From Clostridia bacterium (GTDB lineage Bacteria; Bacillota; Clostridia; Oscillospirales; Ruminococcaceae): DNA of 8,968 nt. The notes beneath the pieces were generated by a model. It made no database searches, was not told where the DNA came from, and was given only the letters and a program-made list of their open reading frames with translations. Made by a program: the position numbers and the translations under genes. Positions 1-5,164 of this stretch are shown one piece after another (within the stretch, counting starts at the first letter, position 1; the number at the start of each line of letters is the position of its first letter). The stretch covers positions 1 to 8,968 of the forward strand of contig QKDG01000070.1 of NCBI GenBank assembly GCA_003246805.1, read 5' to 3'.

Positions 1-108
1 AAATGGGACGGTAAGTTGCCAACCATTACGTCAGATAATTCCATGATGTTTGATGTAAATTCGATTTTAGAGCAAGCCCAGTTAAACTCAGCGCAGGTAA
101 ACCCTTAA
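1..108 (+). CDS. C-terminal end of a probable SPFH/prohibitin-family protein (partial)
   Basis: An open frame runs from the first base to a TAA at 106-108 and gives the last 35 residues of a protein that begins left of the window. The visible tail starts KWDGKLPTITSDNS and ends in a polar stretch, NSILEQAQLNSAQVNP. The K-W-(D/N)-G-x-L-P motif followed by a low-complexity tail is what I know from the C-terminus of bacterial prohibitin-like SPFH membrane scaffold proteins, where it follows the long coiled coil. That is pattern memory on a short piece, so the family call is tentative. It is the only plus-strand gene in the window and converges on apbE. No strong terminator follows directly: there is a 5-bp hairpin (CTCAC/GTGAG, 123-136) without a T-run, and a better plus-strand terminator shape only at 289-314. 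Confidence 0.5.
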   Translation, partial: KWDGKLPTITSDNSMMFDVNSILEQAQLNSAQVNP

Positions 109-152
109 TATAATCAAAATTCCTCACTTTTGTGAGAGCTATAATAGTCGTT

Positions 153-310
153 AACCCCTCGTACTTTGGATTGCCAAAGTCCGAGGGGTTGAACAATGTT
201 GTTAAAAATTATAGCATTTATTTGCGGGGGATTTGAAGCCGTGTCCACACTACTTGGTATAAAAATTCATAGTCTGTCTACACTCTGAGCAGAGCACAAA
301 TGTGCACTGC
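153..310. repeat. Hairpin-bounded intergenic repeat element, copy 1 (diverged)
   Basis: Most of the gap between the two convergent genes is filled by an element with a hairpin at each end. The left hairpin pairs 153-169 with 174-190 (17 positions, one mismatch at 162/181, loop ATTG). The right hairpin pairs 289-297 with 302-310 (one A·A mismatch, loop AAAT). Between them lie a G-run (226-230) and a right arm ending ACACTCTGA at 280-288. The right arm lines up with copy 2 at 4995-5159: positions 254-288 match 5103-5136 at about 27 of 35 positions by eye, with one single-base gap. The G-run to end distance is 63 bases here and 62 there. The left arm is weakly conserved. No coding sequence is convincing inside it. 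Confidence 0.6.
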
Positions 311-314
311 TTTT
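289..314 (+). terminator. Terminator-like hairpin between the convergent genes
   Basis: GCAG-A-GCAC pairs with GTGC-A-CTGC around an AAAT loop and is followed on the plus strand by TTTT and further T-rich sequence. That shape would stop plus-strand transcription, but it lies about 180 bases after the plus-strand gene. It also sits about five bases beyond the apbE stop, although on that strand no U-run follows. It is also the right end hairpin of the repeat element. Confidence 0.4.
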
Positions 315-315
315 A

Positions 316-1356
316 TCATTGTTTTATATATTTTTCAAAATCAGCTGAGTATTTAACTTCACCATTTTTAAACACCCATAAAGCTTCCGCATTTTCAAGT
401 GAATTGATGAACTCCTCCCCTTCTTCAAATGGCATATTGAATACCGCTGTTGAAAGTGCGTCTGCCTCGGCTGAATCAGTGCATATTATTGTTACCGAGC
501 TAAAATAATCCGACGGCATTAAGGTTTGCTGATTAATAATGTGATGATATTTTACACCATCAACTGTATAATATCTTTGATAATCACCACTTGTAACAAG
601 AGAAACATCTTTTATTGCAGTAATACAAACGTTGCTTTCGTCGCTGTTTTCATCAGGATTTTGTACACCAACATTCCAGCTTTCATTGCTGTCACCTTTT
701 CCTCCTATTGCAAAAACATTTCCGCCAACGCTTATTAGTGCATTTTCAAGCCCCTTTGCTTTAACATCACTGGATATTTGTTCAACAGCATAGCCTTTTG
801 CTATTGCACCAACATCAATGCTCATTTCGCTGTCTTCAATAAAAACTGTGTTATCTTCTGTATCAATAATAATTTTATCAATATCCATGTGCATTGATGC
901 ATTTTCAAGCTCATTAAAATCGGGCAATTGTGCGTTGTCAGGGTCTTCTGTTCCTTTTGTTCGATAATCATGCCAGATTTTCAAAACACTTCCCATTGCA
1001 ATATTTACATTTTCATTTGTGATTACATATTCTTCTTTTGAAAATTTAAGCAAATCAATTATCTTGCTGTCAACCTTTACAGGCTGTATTCCCGCATTGT
1101 CATTGATGGTTTTTATATTATTTATTCCCTCATAATCGTTGTATATATCAAACAGCTTATGATATTCAAGAAGCTCATCATGAATATACTCTGAATACTC
1201 TTCAAACTCTTTTTGGCTGTTTGTATATGCGATAATCTGTGTATAGGTATCAAACACATCTAAATACTGTGCCTCGTATCTTTGCTTTCCACCACATCCT
1301 GAAATCATTGTTATTATCACAAGCACCATAAAAATGCACAAAGACTTATTTATCAA
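316..1356 (-). CDS. apbE: FAD:protein FMN transferase, ApbE-family lipoprotein
   Basis: ApbE enzymes use FAD to attach FMN covalently to a Thr/Ser of target proteins outside the membrane. Residues 1-20 form a lipoprotein signal peptide with lipobox ISGC and lipidated Cys21, so the enzyme should be anchored on the outer face. Family motifs are visible: FDTYTQI (35-41), DVGAIAKGYA (181-190), SVGGNVFAIGG (209-219), SGDYQRYY (256-263) and TDSAEADALSTAVF (293-306), the last linked to metal binding. The usual HIIDPxTG reads HIINQQTL (272-279), with Asn for Asp and Leu for Gly. The 346-residue length is normal. The start is a TTG (1354-1356): AGAGGTG lies about seven bases upstream, and only this start gives a complete basic signal peptide; the next ATG is at codon 10. 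It is last in a unit with the NusG-II and Gx-family genes, 21 bases after the latter. The target flavoprotein is not visible. Confidence 0.9.
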   Translation of the reverse strand: MINKSLCIFMVLVIITMISGCGGKQRYEAQYLDVFDTYTQIIAYTNSQKEFEEYSEYIHDELLEYHKLFDIYNDYEGINNIKTINDNAGIQPVKVDSKIIDLLKFSKEEYVITNENVNIAMGSVLKIWHDYRTKGTEDPDNAQLPDFNELENASMHMDIDKIIIDTEDNTVFIEDSEMSIDVGAIAKGYAVEQISSDVKAKGLENALISVGGNVFAIGGKGDSNESWNVGVQNPDENSDESNVCITAIKDVSLVTSGDYQRYYTVDGVKYHHIINQQTLMPSDYFSSVTIICTDSAEADALSTAVFNMPFEEGEEFINSLENAEALWVFKNGEVKYSADFEKYIKQ

Positions 1357-1377
1357 AGCTACACCTCTTTTAAAACT

Positions 1378-1923
1378 CTATTTTTTTATTATTCTTATCT
1401 TGTTTAACGCAGGCATAACCATTCTTAAAAATGTTGCAGTTAAGCCCCCTGCCAGCAAACCGGAGAGCAGCAAAACAGGTATATATCCCCACAAACCGAT
1501 GCTCGTATAAATCAGTGAAATTCCAACATACTGACCAACGTTATGAAAAACCGAGCCCGAAACACTAAGCATCAGATACGAAATTTTTTCTTTGAATATT
1601 TTTAGCAGAACAAGCATTATTAAAAGTGATAACAATCCGCCAAGCAAGCTCAGAAATCCGGCTGTAACTCCCCTTGTCACAAGCACAAAAGCAGATTTTA
1701 GCACAGCCACTGCAAATGCCTCTTTTCCCCCAACAAAGAACAATGCATACATTACAGCAATATTTGACAATCCCATTTTTACGCCAGGAACAGGAACAAT
1801 TTGAGGAAGTGAGCTTTCTATCATTGAGAGCACAATTGCAAGAGCAAAAATCAAACCAGTAAAAGCTATTCTTTTTGTGTTCTCTAACCCTTTTTCTGAT
1901 ATTCTTTTGTTATTATTCTTCAT
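1378..1923 (-). CDS. Gx transporter / heptaprenyl diphosphate synthase component I-like membrane protein (EetB-like)
   Basis: This is a 181-residue polytopic membrane protein with a basic N-terminus and roughly five hydrophobic segments (about 20-35, 52-65, 68-82, 88-108, 113-165). It carries the motifs of the Hpre_diP_synt_I / Gx transporter family: an IESSLP stretch, PGVKMGLSN (46-54), LLGGLLSLLIM (93-103) and SGSVFHNVGQ (122-131). The old name, component I of heptaprenyl diphosphate synthase, is doubtful for a pure membrane protein. A homologue is EetB of the Listeria extracellular electron transfer locus, where it acts in the membrane with EetA. The gene lies 16 bases after the NusG-II gene and 21 before apbE, with an AGGGGAT ribosome binding site. 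That arrangement fits a membrane redox or quinone-linked role. The exact biochemical activity is not known to me. Confidence 0.85.
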   Translation of the reverse strand: MKNNNKRISEKGLENTKRIAFTGLIFALAIVLSMIESSLPQIVPVPGVKMGLSNIAVMYALFFVGGKEAFAVAVLKSAFVLVTRGVTAGFLSLLGGLLSLLIMLVLLKIFKEKISYLMLSVSGSVFHNVGQYVGISLIYTSIGLWGYIPVLLLSGLLAGGLTATFLRMVMPALNKIRIIKK

Positions 1924-1939
1924 TATTATATCCCCTGCA

Positions 1940-2323
1940 TTATACTATCAAATCAGGCTTATCATCTGAATAAGTAGTTGCAACTATTTTTATCACTATT
2001 TTGTTCGGCAGGCAGGCTGCACTTTGCCCAACTGTATCAAGCTTTCCCGAATTTATACATATTTTGTCATGGCAATCAGATTCCTCAAACGCTATTGAGC
2101 CATCGACAAAAACATGAATTAACACATCTTCATTTTCAGCCAGTCTGAATGTATAATCTTCATTTTTCGATAAATCAACCGTTCTTACAAGCTTTGCTTC
2201 ATAATAAATCTGCGCAACAGCAGGAACATCTGAAAAAATAAATTTATAGCTAAAATAAGATACCAAGGCTACTACAAACAGCAGGATTATTATAATTATA
2301 TCTGTTTTTTTTACAAATTTCAT
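1940..2323 (-). CDS. NusG domain II-containing membrane-anchored protein (EetA-like)
   Basis: A 127-residue protein with one N-terminal membrane anchor (about 8-29) and an extracytoplasmic NusG domain II. Diagnostic is the cysteine-containing core SDCHDKICINSG (82-93) followed by GQSAACLPNK (99-108), giving Cys84, Cys89 and Cys104. Despite the domain name it lacks the NusG N-terminal and KOW parts and is not a transcription factor. Related proteins sit beside the Gx-family protein and ApbE in Gram-positive genomes, including EetA of Listeria, where they support electron transfer across the membrane. It is first in the three-gene unit, with a TTGCAT-17-TATATT promoter and a good AAGGAGAG ribosome binding site upstream. 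The three cysteines suggest redox or metal chemistry, but this is inference. Confidence 0.85.
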   Translation of the reverse strand: MKFVKKTDIIIIILLFVVALVSYFSYKFIFSDVPAVAQIYYEAKLVRTVDLSKNEDYTFRLAENEDVLIHVFVDGSIAFEESDCHDKICINSGKLDTVGQSAACLPNKIVIKIVATTYSDDKPDLIV

Positions 2324-2362
2324 TTTCTCTCCTTGAAAATTACTTTACTTCTCTGATTTTTT

Positions 2363-2391
2363 AATATACTACAAATTGCAAGAAAATGCAA
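2363..2391 (-). promoter_or_regulatory. Promoter of the NusG-II / Gx / apbE unit
   Basis: Reading the minus strand, a -35 box TTGCAT (2386-2391) and a -10 box TATATT (2363-2368) are separated by exactly 17 bases, 40 bases ahead of the NusG-II start codon. AAGGAGAG (2327-2334) follows as the ribosome binding site. The -35 box overlaps the T-run of the thiT terminator, so the two units are packed end to end. No operator is recognised. Confidence 0.65.
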
Positions 2392-2427
2392 GTTTTAAAA
2401 AATTAAGCCTGACAATTTGTCAGGCTT
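2387..2427 (-). terminator. Rho-independent terminator of thiT
   Basis: On the minus strand, 17 bases past the thiT stop, a perfect 10-bp stem AAGCCTGACA/TGTCAGGCTT (2405-2414 with 2418-2427, three-base loop) is followed by AATTTTTTAAAA. This is a textbook intrinsic terminator and separates thiT from the next unit. Confidence 0.88.
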
Positions 2428-2443
2428 TAAAATCAATTATGAA

Positions 2444-3085
2444 TTAGTTGCTTTTCTGCGCTATCTGAGGGACTTTTCCTATAATGAAAGCGACAATACC
2501 AGTTAGTATAATTTCTGGTATCATATACAATCCGTTATAGAATACAGAATAAACTACTGATAAAGATGTTCCGCTGAATGAGTTCATTATCTGTGAGCCG
2601 ATTGAATAGAAGCCTTCCTGTGTGAAGAACCATTCTGCCCAGATACCAAAAACAACAGCACCTGAAATAATGTGGGCAATATATCTTAAGAATAGAGCAA
2701 AAATAGCGCCAAGGCATAATGCCAATGATGGATTTTTTATTTTGTTCCTGAATACACCGCCAAGCCCAACAGCTGTGTATGCAACTATGTAATCCATAAA
2801 CAAAACAAAAATTGCCTGCCACAAAATCAATTGGTTGTCTCCCGGCAAAAAGAAGGAGGAAACAGTATCAAATCCCGTCAGCATCTGCAAAAGGCTGCCT
2901 ACAAAAGCAGCGAATAATCCCCATGCCGTACCATATCTGTATGCAATAATTACTATTGGCAGCATACTTACAAGTGTGATTCCTCCCCCGAATGGTAGCT
3001 TAAAAACCTGAATTATTGAAAGAACGGTTGCAATTGCCAATAGCAATGCGGATACGATTAGCCTTTGTGTTTTTGTGTTCTGCAT
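2444..3085 (-). CDS. thiT: Thiamine-binding S component of an ECF transporter (ThiT)
   Basis: ThiT is the membrane substrate-binding subunit that captures thiamine and joins the shared ECF energising module (two ATPases plus EcfT) for uptake. The 213-residue product has about six membrane segments and the ThiT hallmarks GGGITLVSMLPI (33-44), a MDY in the fourth-segment region (97-99), RYIAHIISG (134-142) carrying the conserved His, and YNGLYMIPE (183-191). A TPP riboswitch with a terminator in the leader independently confirms a thiamine role. The start is ATG with AAGGAG (3094-3099) eight bases upstream. It is a single-gene unit with its own promoter and terminator. No ecfA or ecfT genes are in the window, so the energising module must be encoded elsewhere, as is usual for group II ECF systems. 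Confidence 0.93.
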   Translation of the reverse strand: MQNTKTQRLIVSALLLAIATVLSIIQVFKLPFGGGITLVSMLPIVIIAYRYGTAWGLFAAFVGSLLQMLTGFDTVSSFFLPGDNQLILWQAIFVLFMDYIVAYTAVGLGGVFRNKIKNPSLALCLGAIFALFLRYIAHIISGAVVFGIWAEWFFTQEGFYSIGSQIMNSFSGTSLSVVYSVFYNGLYMIPEIILTGIVAFIIGKVPQIAQKSN

Positions 3086-3119
3086 AAAATTATCTCCTTA
3101 TTTTCGGGGTGCTTATTAT

Positions 3120-3157
3120 TTAAAAAATAAAAGCCATAAGAGTAAAACCCTTATGGC
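3120..3157 (-). terminator. Expression-platform terminator of the TPP riboswitch
   Basis: Downstream of the aptamer, GCCATAAG pairs with CTTATGGC (3150-3157 with 3133-3140, nine-base loop), followed on the minus strand by TTTTATTTTTT (3121-3132). This intrinsic terminator lies before the thiT ribosome binding site. It implies transcriptional control: termination when TPP is bound, readthrough when thiamine is scarce. The competing antiterminator is not certain; an AUAAG/CUUAU pairing with the aptamer 3' strand is one possibility. Confidence 0.85.
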
Positions 3158-3173
3158 ATTGATAACGTTAAGA

Positions 3174-3262
3174 TCTTATCCTACGCTGGCATTATCCAGA
3201 TCAGGTTATGGGTCGAAGCCTCAATTAGCCCCCTCTCAGCCTATAATAATAAGCTCCCCTGT
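3174..3262 (-). ncRNA. TPP (thi-box) riboswitch aptamer
   Basis: The minus strand carries the conserved thi-box elements in order: AGGGGAGC, GGCTGAGAG (3233-3241), GACCCATAACCTGATCTGG, then ATAATGCCAGCGTAGGA ending near 3179. These are the pyrimidine- and pyrophosphate-sensing helices of the TPP aptamer; the ATAATGCCAGCGTAGG string is close to invariant in the class. The P3 arm is short. It lies in the leader of thiT, just upstream of a terminator hairpin, and predicts repression of thiamine uptake by thiamine pyrophosphate. Confidence 0.96.
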
Positions 3263-3274
3263 TAAATTTTATTC

Positions 3275-3303
3275 AGTATAACATATTACTGGAATATTGT
3301 CAA
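3275..3303 (-). promoter_or_regulatory. Consensus sigma-A promoter of the TPP riboswitch–thiT transcript
   Basis: On the minus strand TTGACA (3298-3303) and TATACT (3275-3280) are separated by exactly 17 bases. Transcription should start near 3268, just before the aptamer's first conserved helix. The -35 box begins only about five bases after the ABC-F stop codon. No terminator is visible in between, so some ABC-F transcripts may read into the riboswitch. Confidence 0.85.
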
Positions 3304-3307
3304 TATA

Positions 3308-4921
3308 TTATAAGGTTATCTTGGGCATTGCCGTCGATTTACGGTATTCCATATATTCCTCATATGTTCCTGGCCTGTCAATAATACCATCCTCAGTAAT
3401 TTCAATAATCCTGTTTGCGACAGTCTGCACAATTTCATAGTCATGCGATGCAAAAAGAATATTGCCCTTGAAATCTGATAAGCCATTGTTTACAGCAGTG
3501 ATTGATTCAAGGTCAAGATGGTCAGTCGGGCGGTCTAAAATAAGCACATTTGAGCCAAACAGCATCATTCGTGAGAACATACAGCGCACCTTTTCTCCAC
3601 CTGAAAGCACGTTGACGGGCTTGTAAATATCATCGCCTGAGAAAAGCATCCTGCCTAAAAATCCCCTGAGATACGTCTCGGTTTCGTCCTTTGTATATTG
3701 CCTCATCCAGTCAACGATAGAAAGCTTGACGTCGTCAAAAAACTCCGAGTTGTCATTAGGCAAATAGGAACGTGAGGTTGTTTCGCCCCATTTATATGTG
3801 CCTTCGTCCGGCTCTGTCTCATCTGTGAGAATTTTAAAAAGGGCTGTTATTGCCTGCTCACTCTGGCTTATAAATGCGACCTTATCCCCTTTTCCAAGAG
3901 TGAAGGAAATTCTATTCAAAACCTTAACACCGTCAACTGTTTTTGAAAGGTCACGCACTGATAAAATATCCTTGCCTGCCTCTCTGTCCATATTAAAGCC
4001 GATGTATGGGTATTTCCTGCTTGAAGCCGGCATTTCCTCAACCGTCAGCTTATCAAGCATTTTCTTCCTTGCTGTTGCCTGCTTTGATTTTGATTTATTA
4101 GCCGAGAAACGTTCAATAAAGCTTTGAAGTTCTTTGATTTTATCCTCATTCTTTTTATTCTGCTGCTTCAACATTCTCTGAATCAACTGGCTTGATTCAT
4201 ACCAAAATTCATAGTTACCGACATACATTTTAATTTTTGTAAAATCTATATCAACAATATGTGTGCACACATTATTTAAAAAGTGACGGTCATGGGATAC
4301 AACAATAACTGTACCAAAATATTCAGCCAGAAAATCTTCAAGCCAGCTGATAGCATCTATATCAAGATGGTTGGTAGGCTCGTCAAGCAGGATAATATCA
4401 GGGTTGCCAAATAGTGCCTGAGCAAGCAGAACCTTAACCTTTTCGTTGCCTGAAAGCCCTGACATCTGTGAATATATTATATCCTCTGACAATCCCAGCC
4501 CCTGAATCAGCTTTGATGCATCTGATTCAGCCTCCCAGCCGTTTAGTTCAGCAAACTCTCCCTCAAGCTCGGATGCTAAAATGCCATCTTCATCTGAAAA
4601 ATCCTCTTTAGCATACAGCTCTTCCTTTTCCTTTATTATCTGATAAAGCCTTTCGTTGCCCATTATTACAGTATCAAGAACAGTATATTCGTCATACGCA
4701 AAATGGTCCTGCTTTAAAACAGATAAACGCACATTTTTAGGAATATTGACATCGCCGGTTGAAGGCTCAATTTCCCCATAAAGAATTTTAAGAAAAGTTG
4801 ATTTTCCTGCTCCGTTAGCACCGATAATTCCATAACAATTCCCCGGTGTAAATTTAAGGTCAACATCCTTAAACAATGTTGTTCCGCCAAAATTCAGGCT
4901 TAAATTTGATACTGTAATCAT
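3308..4921 (-). CDS. ABC-F family ATPase (YkpA/YbiT-type), asymmetric nucleotide sites
   Basis: ABC-F proteins are soluble, have two fused ATPase domains and act on ribosomes; some confer antibiotic resistance and others help translation. Domain 1 has Walker A GANGAGKS (34-41), signature LSGNE (156-160), Walker B IILLDEPTNHLD (176-187) and switch His210. A basic, helical linker spans about 240-300, the region that contacts P-site tRNA. Domain 2 has a degenerate Walker A (FISQSEQAITA, 350-360, no GKS/T), an intact signature LSGGE (439-443), and Walker B LILDRPTDHLD (460-470) with Arg464 in place of the catalytic Glu. At 537 residues it has the usual length. KWGETTS...YLPNDNSEFF resembles the YkpA/YbiT branch rather than known resistance ABC-Fs, but I cannot exclude a resistance role. 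It has its own promoter and a GGAGG four bases before ATG. Confidence 0.92.
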   Translation of the reverse strand: MITVSNLSLNFGGTTLFKDVDLKFTPGNCYGIIGANGAGKSTFLKILYGEIEPSTGDVNIPKNVRLSVLKQDHFAYDEYTVLDTVIMGNERLYQIIKEKEELYAKEDFSDEDGILASELEGEFAELNGWEAESDASKLIQGLGLSEDIIYSQMSGLSGNEKVKVLLAQALFGNPDIILLDEPTNHLDIDAISWLEDFLAEYFGTVIVVSHDRHFLNNVCTHIVDIDFTKIKMYVGNYEFWYESSQLIQRMLKQQNKKNEDKIKELQSFIERFSANKSKSKQATARKKMLDKLTVEEMPASSRKYPYIGFNMDREAGKDILSVRDLSKTVDGVKVLNRISFTLGKGDKVAFISQSEQAITALFKILTDETEPDEGTYKWGETTSRSYLPNDNSEFFDDVKLSIVDWMRQYTKDETETYLRGFLGRMLFSGDDIYKPVNVLSGGEKVRCMFSRMMLFGSNVLILDRPTDHLDLESITAVNNGLSDFKGNILFASHDYEIVQTVANRIIEITEDGIIDRPGTYEEYMEYRKSTAMPKITL

Positions 4922-4950
4922 TTTTCCTCCGTTAAAAATATAATATTTTA

Positions 4951-4979
4951 ATTATAGCATATTATTCGGTTTATGTCTA
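4951..4979 (-). promoter_or_regulatory. Extended -10 promoter of the ABC-F gene
   Basis: On the minus strand TAGACA (4974-4979), 17 bases, then TATAAT (4951-4956), preceded by TGC, which makes an extended -10 box. It lies 30 bases ahead of the ABC-F start codon and about 15 bases after the end of the repeat element. The leader is too short for an attenuator or leader peptide of the kind found before resistance ABC-F genes. Confidence 0.75.
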
Positions 4980-4994
4980 ACATAACACACAGAA

Positions 4995-5159
4995 AGCCCT
5001 TAATCAAAGTTAAGGGCTCAGCCTGTAGAATGAGTCATTATTTTATTTTTTTGCATAATAACGTGGGTATTTACGGGGGCTTTGCGGTCGCCCCCGAACC
5101 CCTTCGCATCAAAACTATAGTTTTTCGACACTCTGAACCCTTAATCAAAGTTAAGGGCT
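4995..5159. repeat. Hairpin-bounded intergenic repeat element, copy 2 (MITE-like)
   Basis: A 165-base element fills most of the nadA–ABC-F gap. Its ends are two hairpins of identical sequence: CCCTTAA pairs with TTAAGGG around TCAAAG, at 4997-5016 and 5138-5157, and the shared string spans 22 bases (4997-5018 and 5138-5159). Inside the hairpins are imperfect inverted ends, TCAGCCTGTAGA (5018-5029) and TCGACACTCTGA (5125-5136), matching at 9 of 12 positions when one is reversed. The core has another hairpin, CGGGGGC/GCCCCCG (5074-5080 with 5090-5096). There is no plausible gene inside. The structure suggests a small non-autonomous mobile element or a structured intergenic repeat. Confidence 0.7.
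5138..5157 (-). terminator. Hairpin just after nadA, possible operon terminator
   Basis: A perfect 7-bp stem with a six-base loop starts seven bases past the nadA stop codon. On the minus strand it lacks a U-run (TTCAGAG follows), so it is a weak intrinsic terminator; the U-rich side (CTTTATATTATTT) is on the plus strand. It is also the right end of the repeat element, and the matching left hairpin (4995-5018), followed on the minus strand by TTTCTG, could act as a second stop. Confidence 0.4.
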
Positions 5160-5164
5160 TTATA

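Noticed and set aside
302..738. Plus-strand open frames opposite apbE, and similar ones opposite thiT, ABC-F, coaD and uvrC
   Set aside because: They lie antisense within well-supported genes, have no recognisable domains or ribosome binding sites, and look like mirror frames of AT-rich coding DNA.
1940..2323. Transcription factor NusG
   Set aside because: The protein has a membrane anchor and only domain II; the N-terminal and KOW domains of NusG are absent.
3308..4921. Antibiotic resistance ABC-F gene with leader-peptide attenuation
   Set aside because: The leader between promoter and start is only about 25 bases with no hairpin or leader peptide, and the sequence resembles the housekeeping YkpA/YbiT branch.
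4997..5159. Two identical 22-base palindromic repeats as a minimal CRISPR array
   Set aside because: Only two repeats, about 119 bases apart, with a spacer that itself recurs at the left edge of the window and no cas genes nearby.
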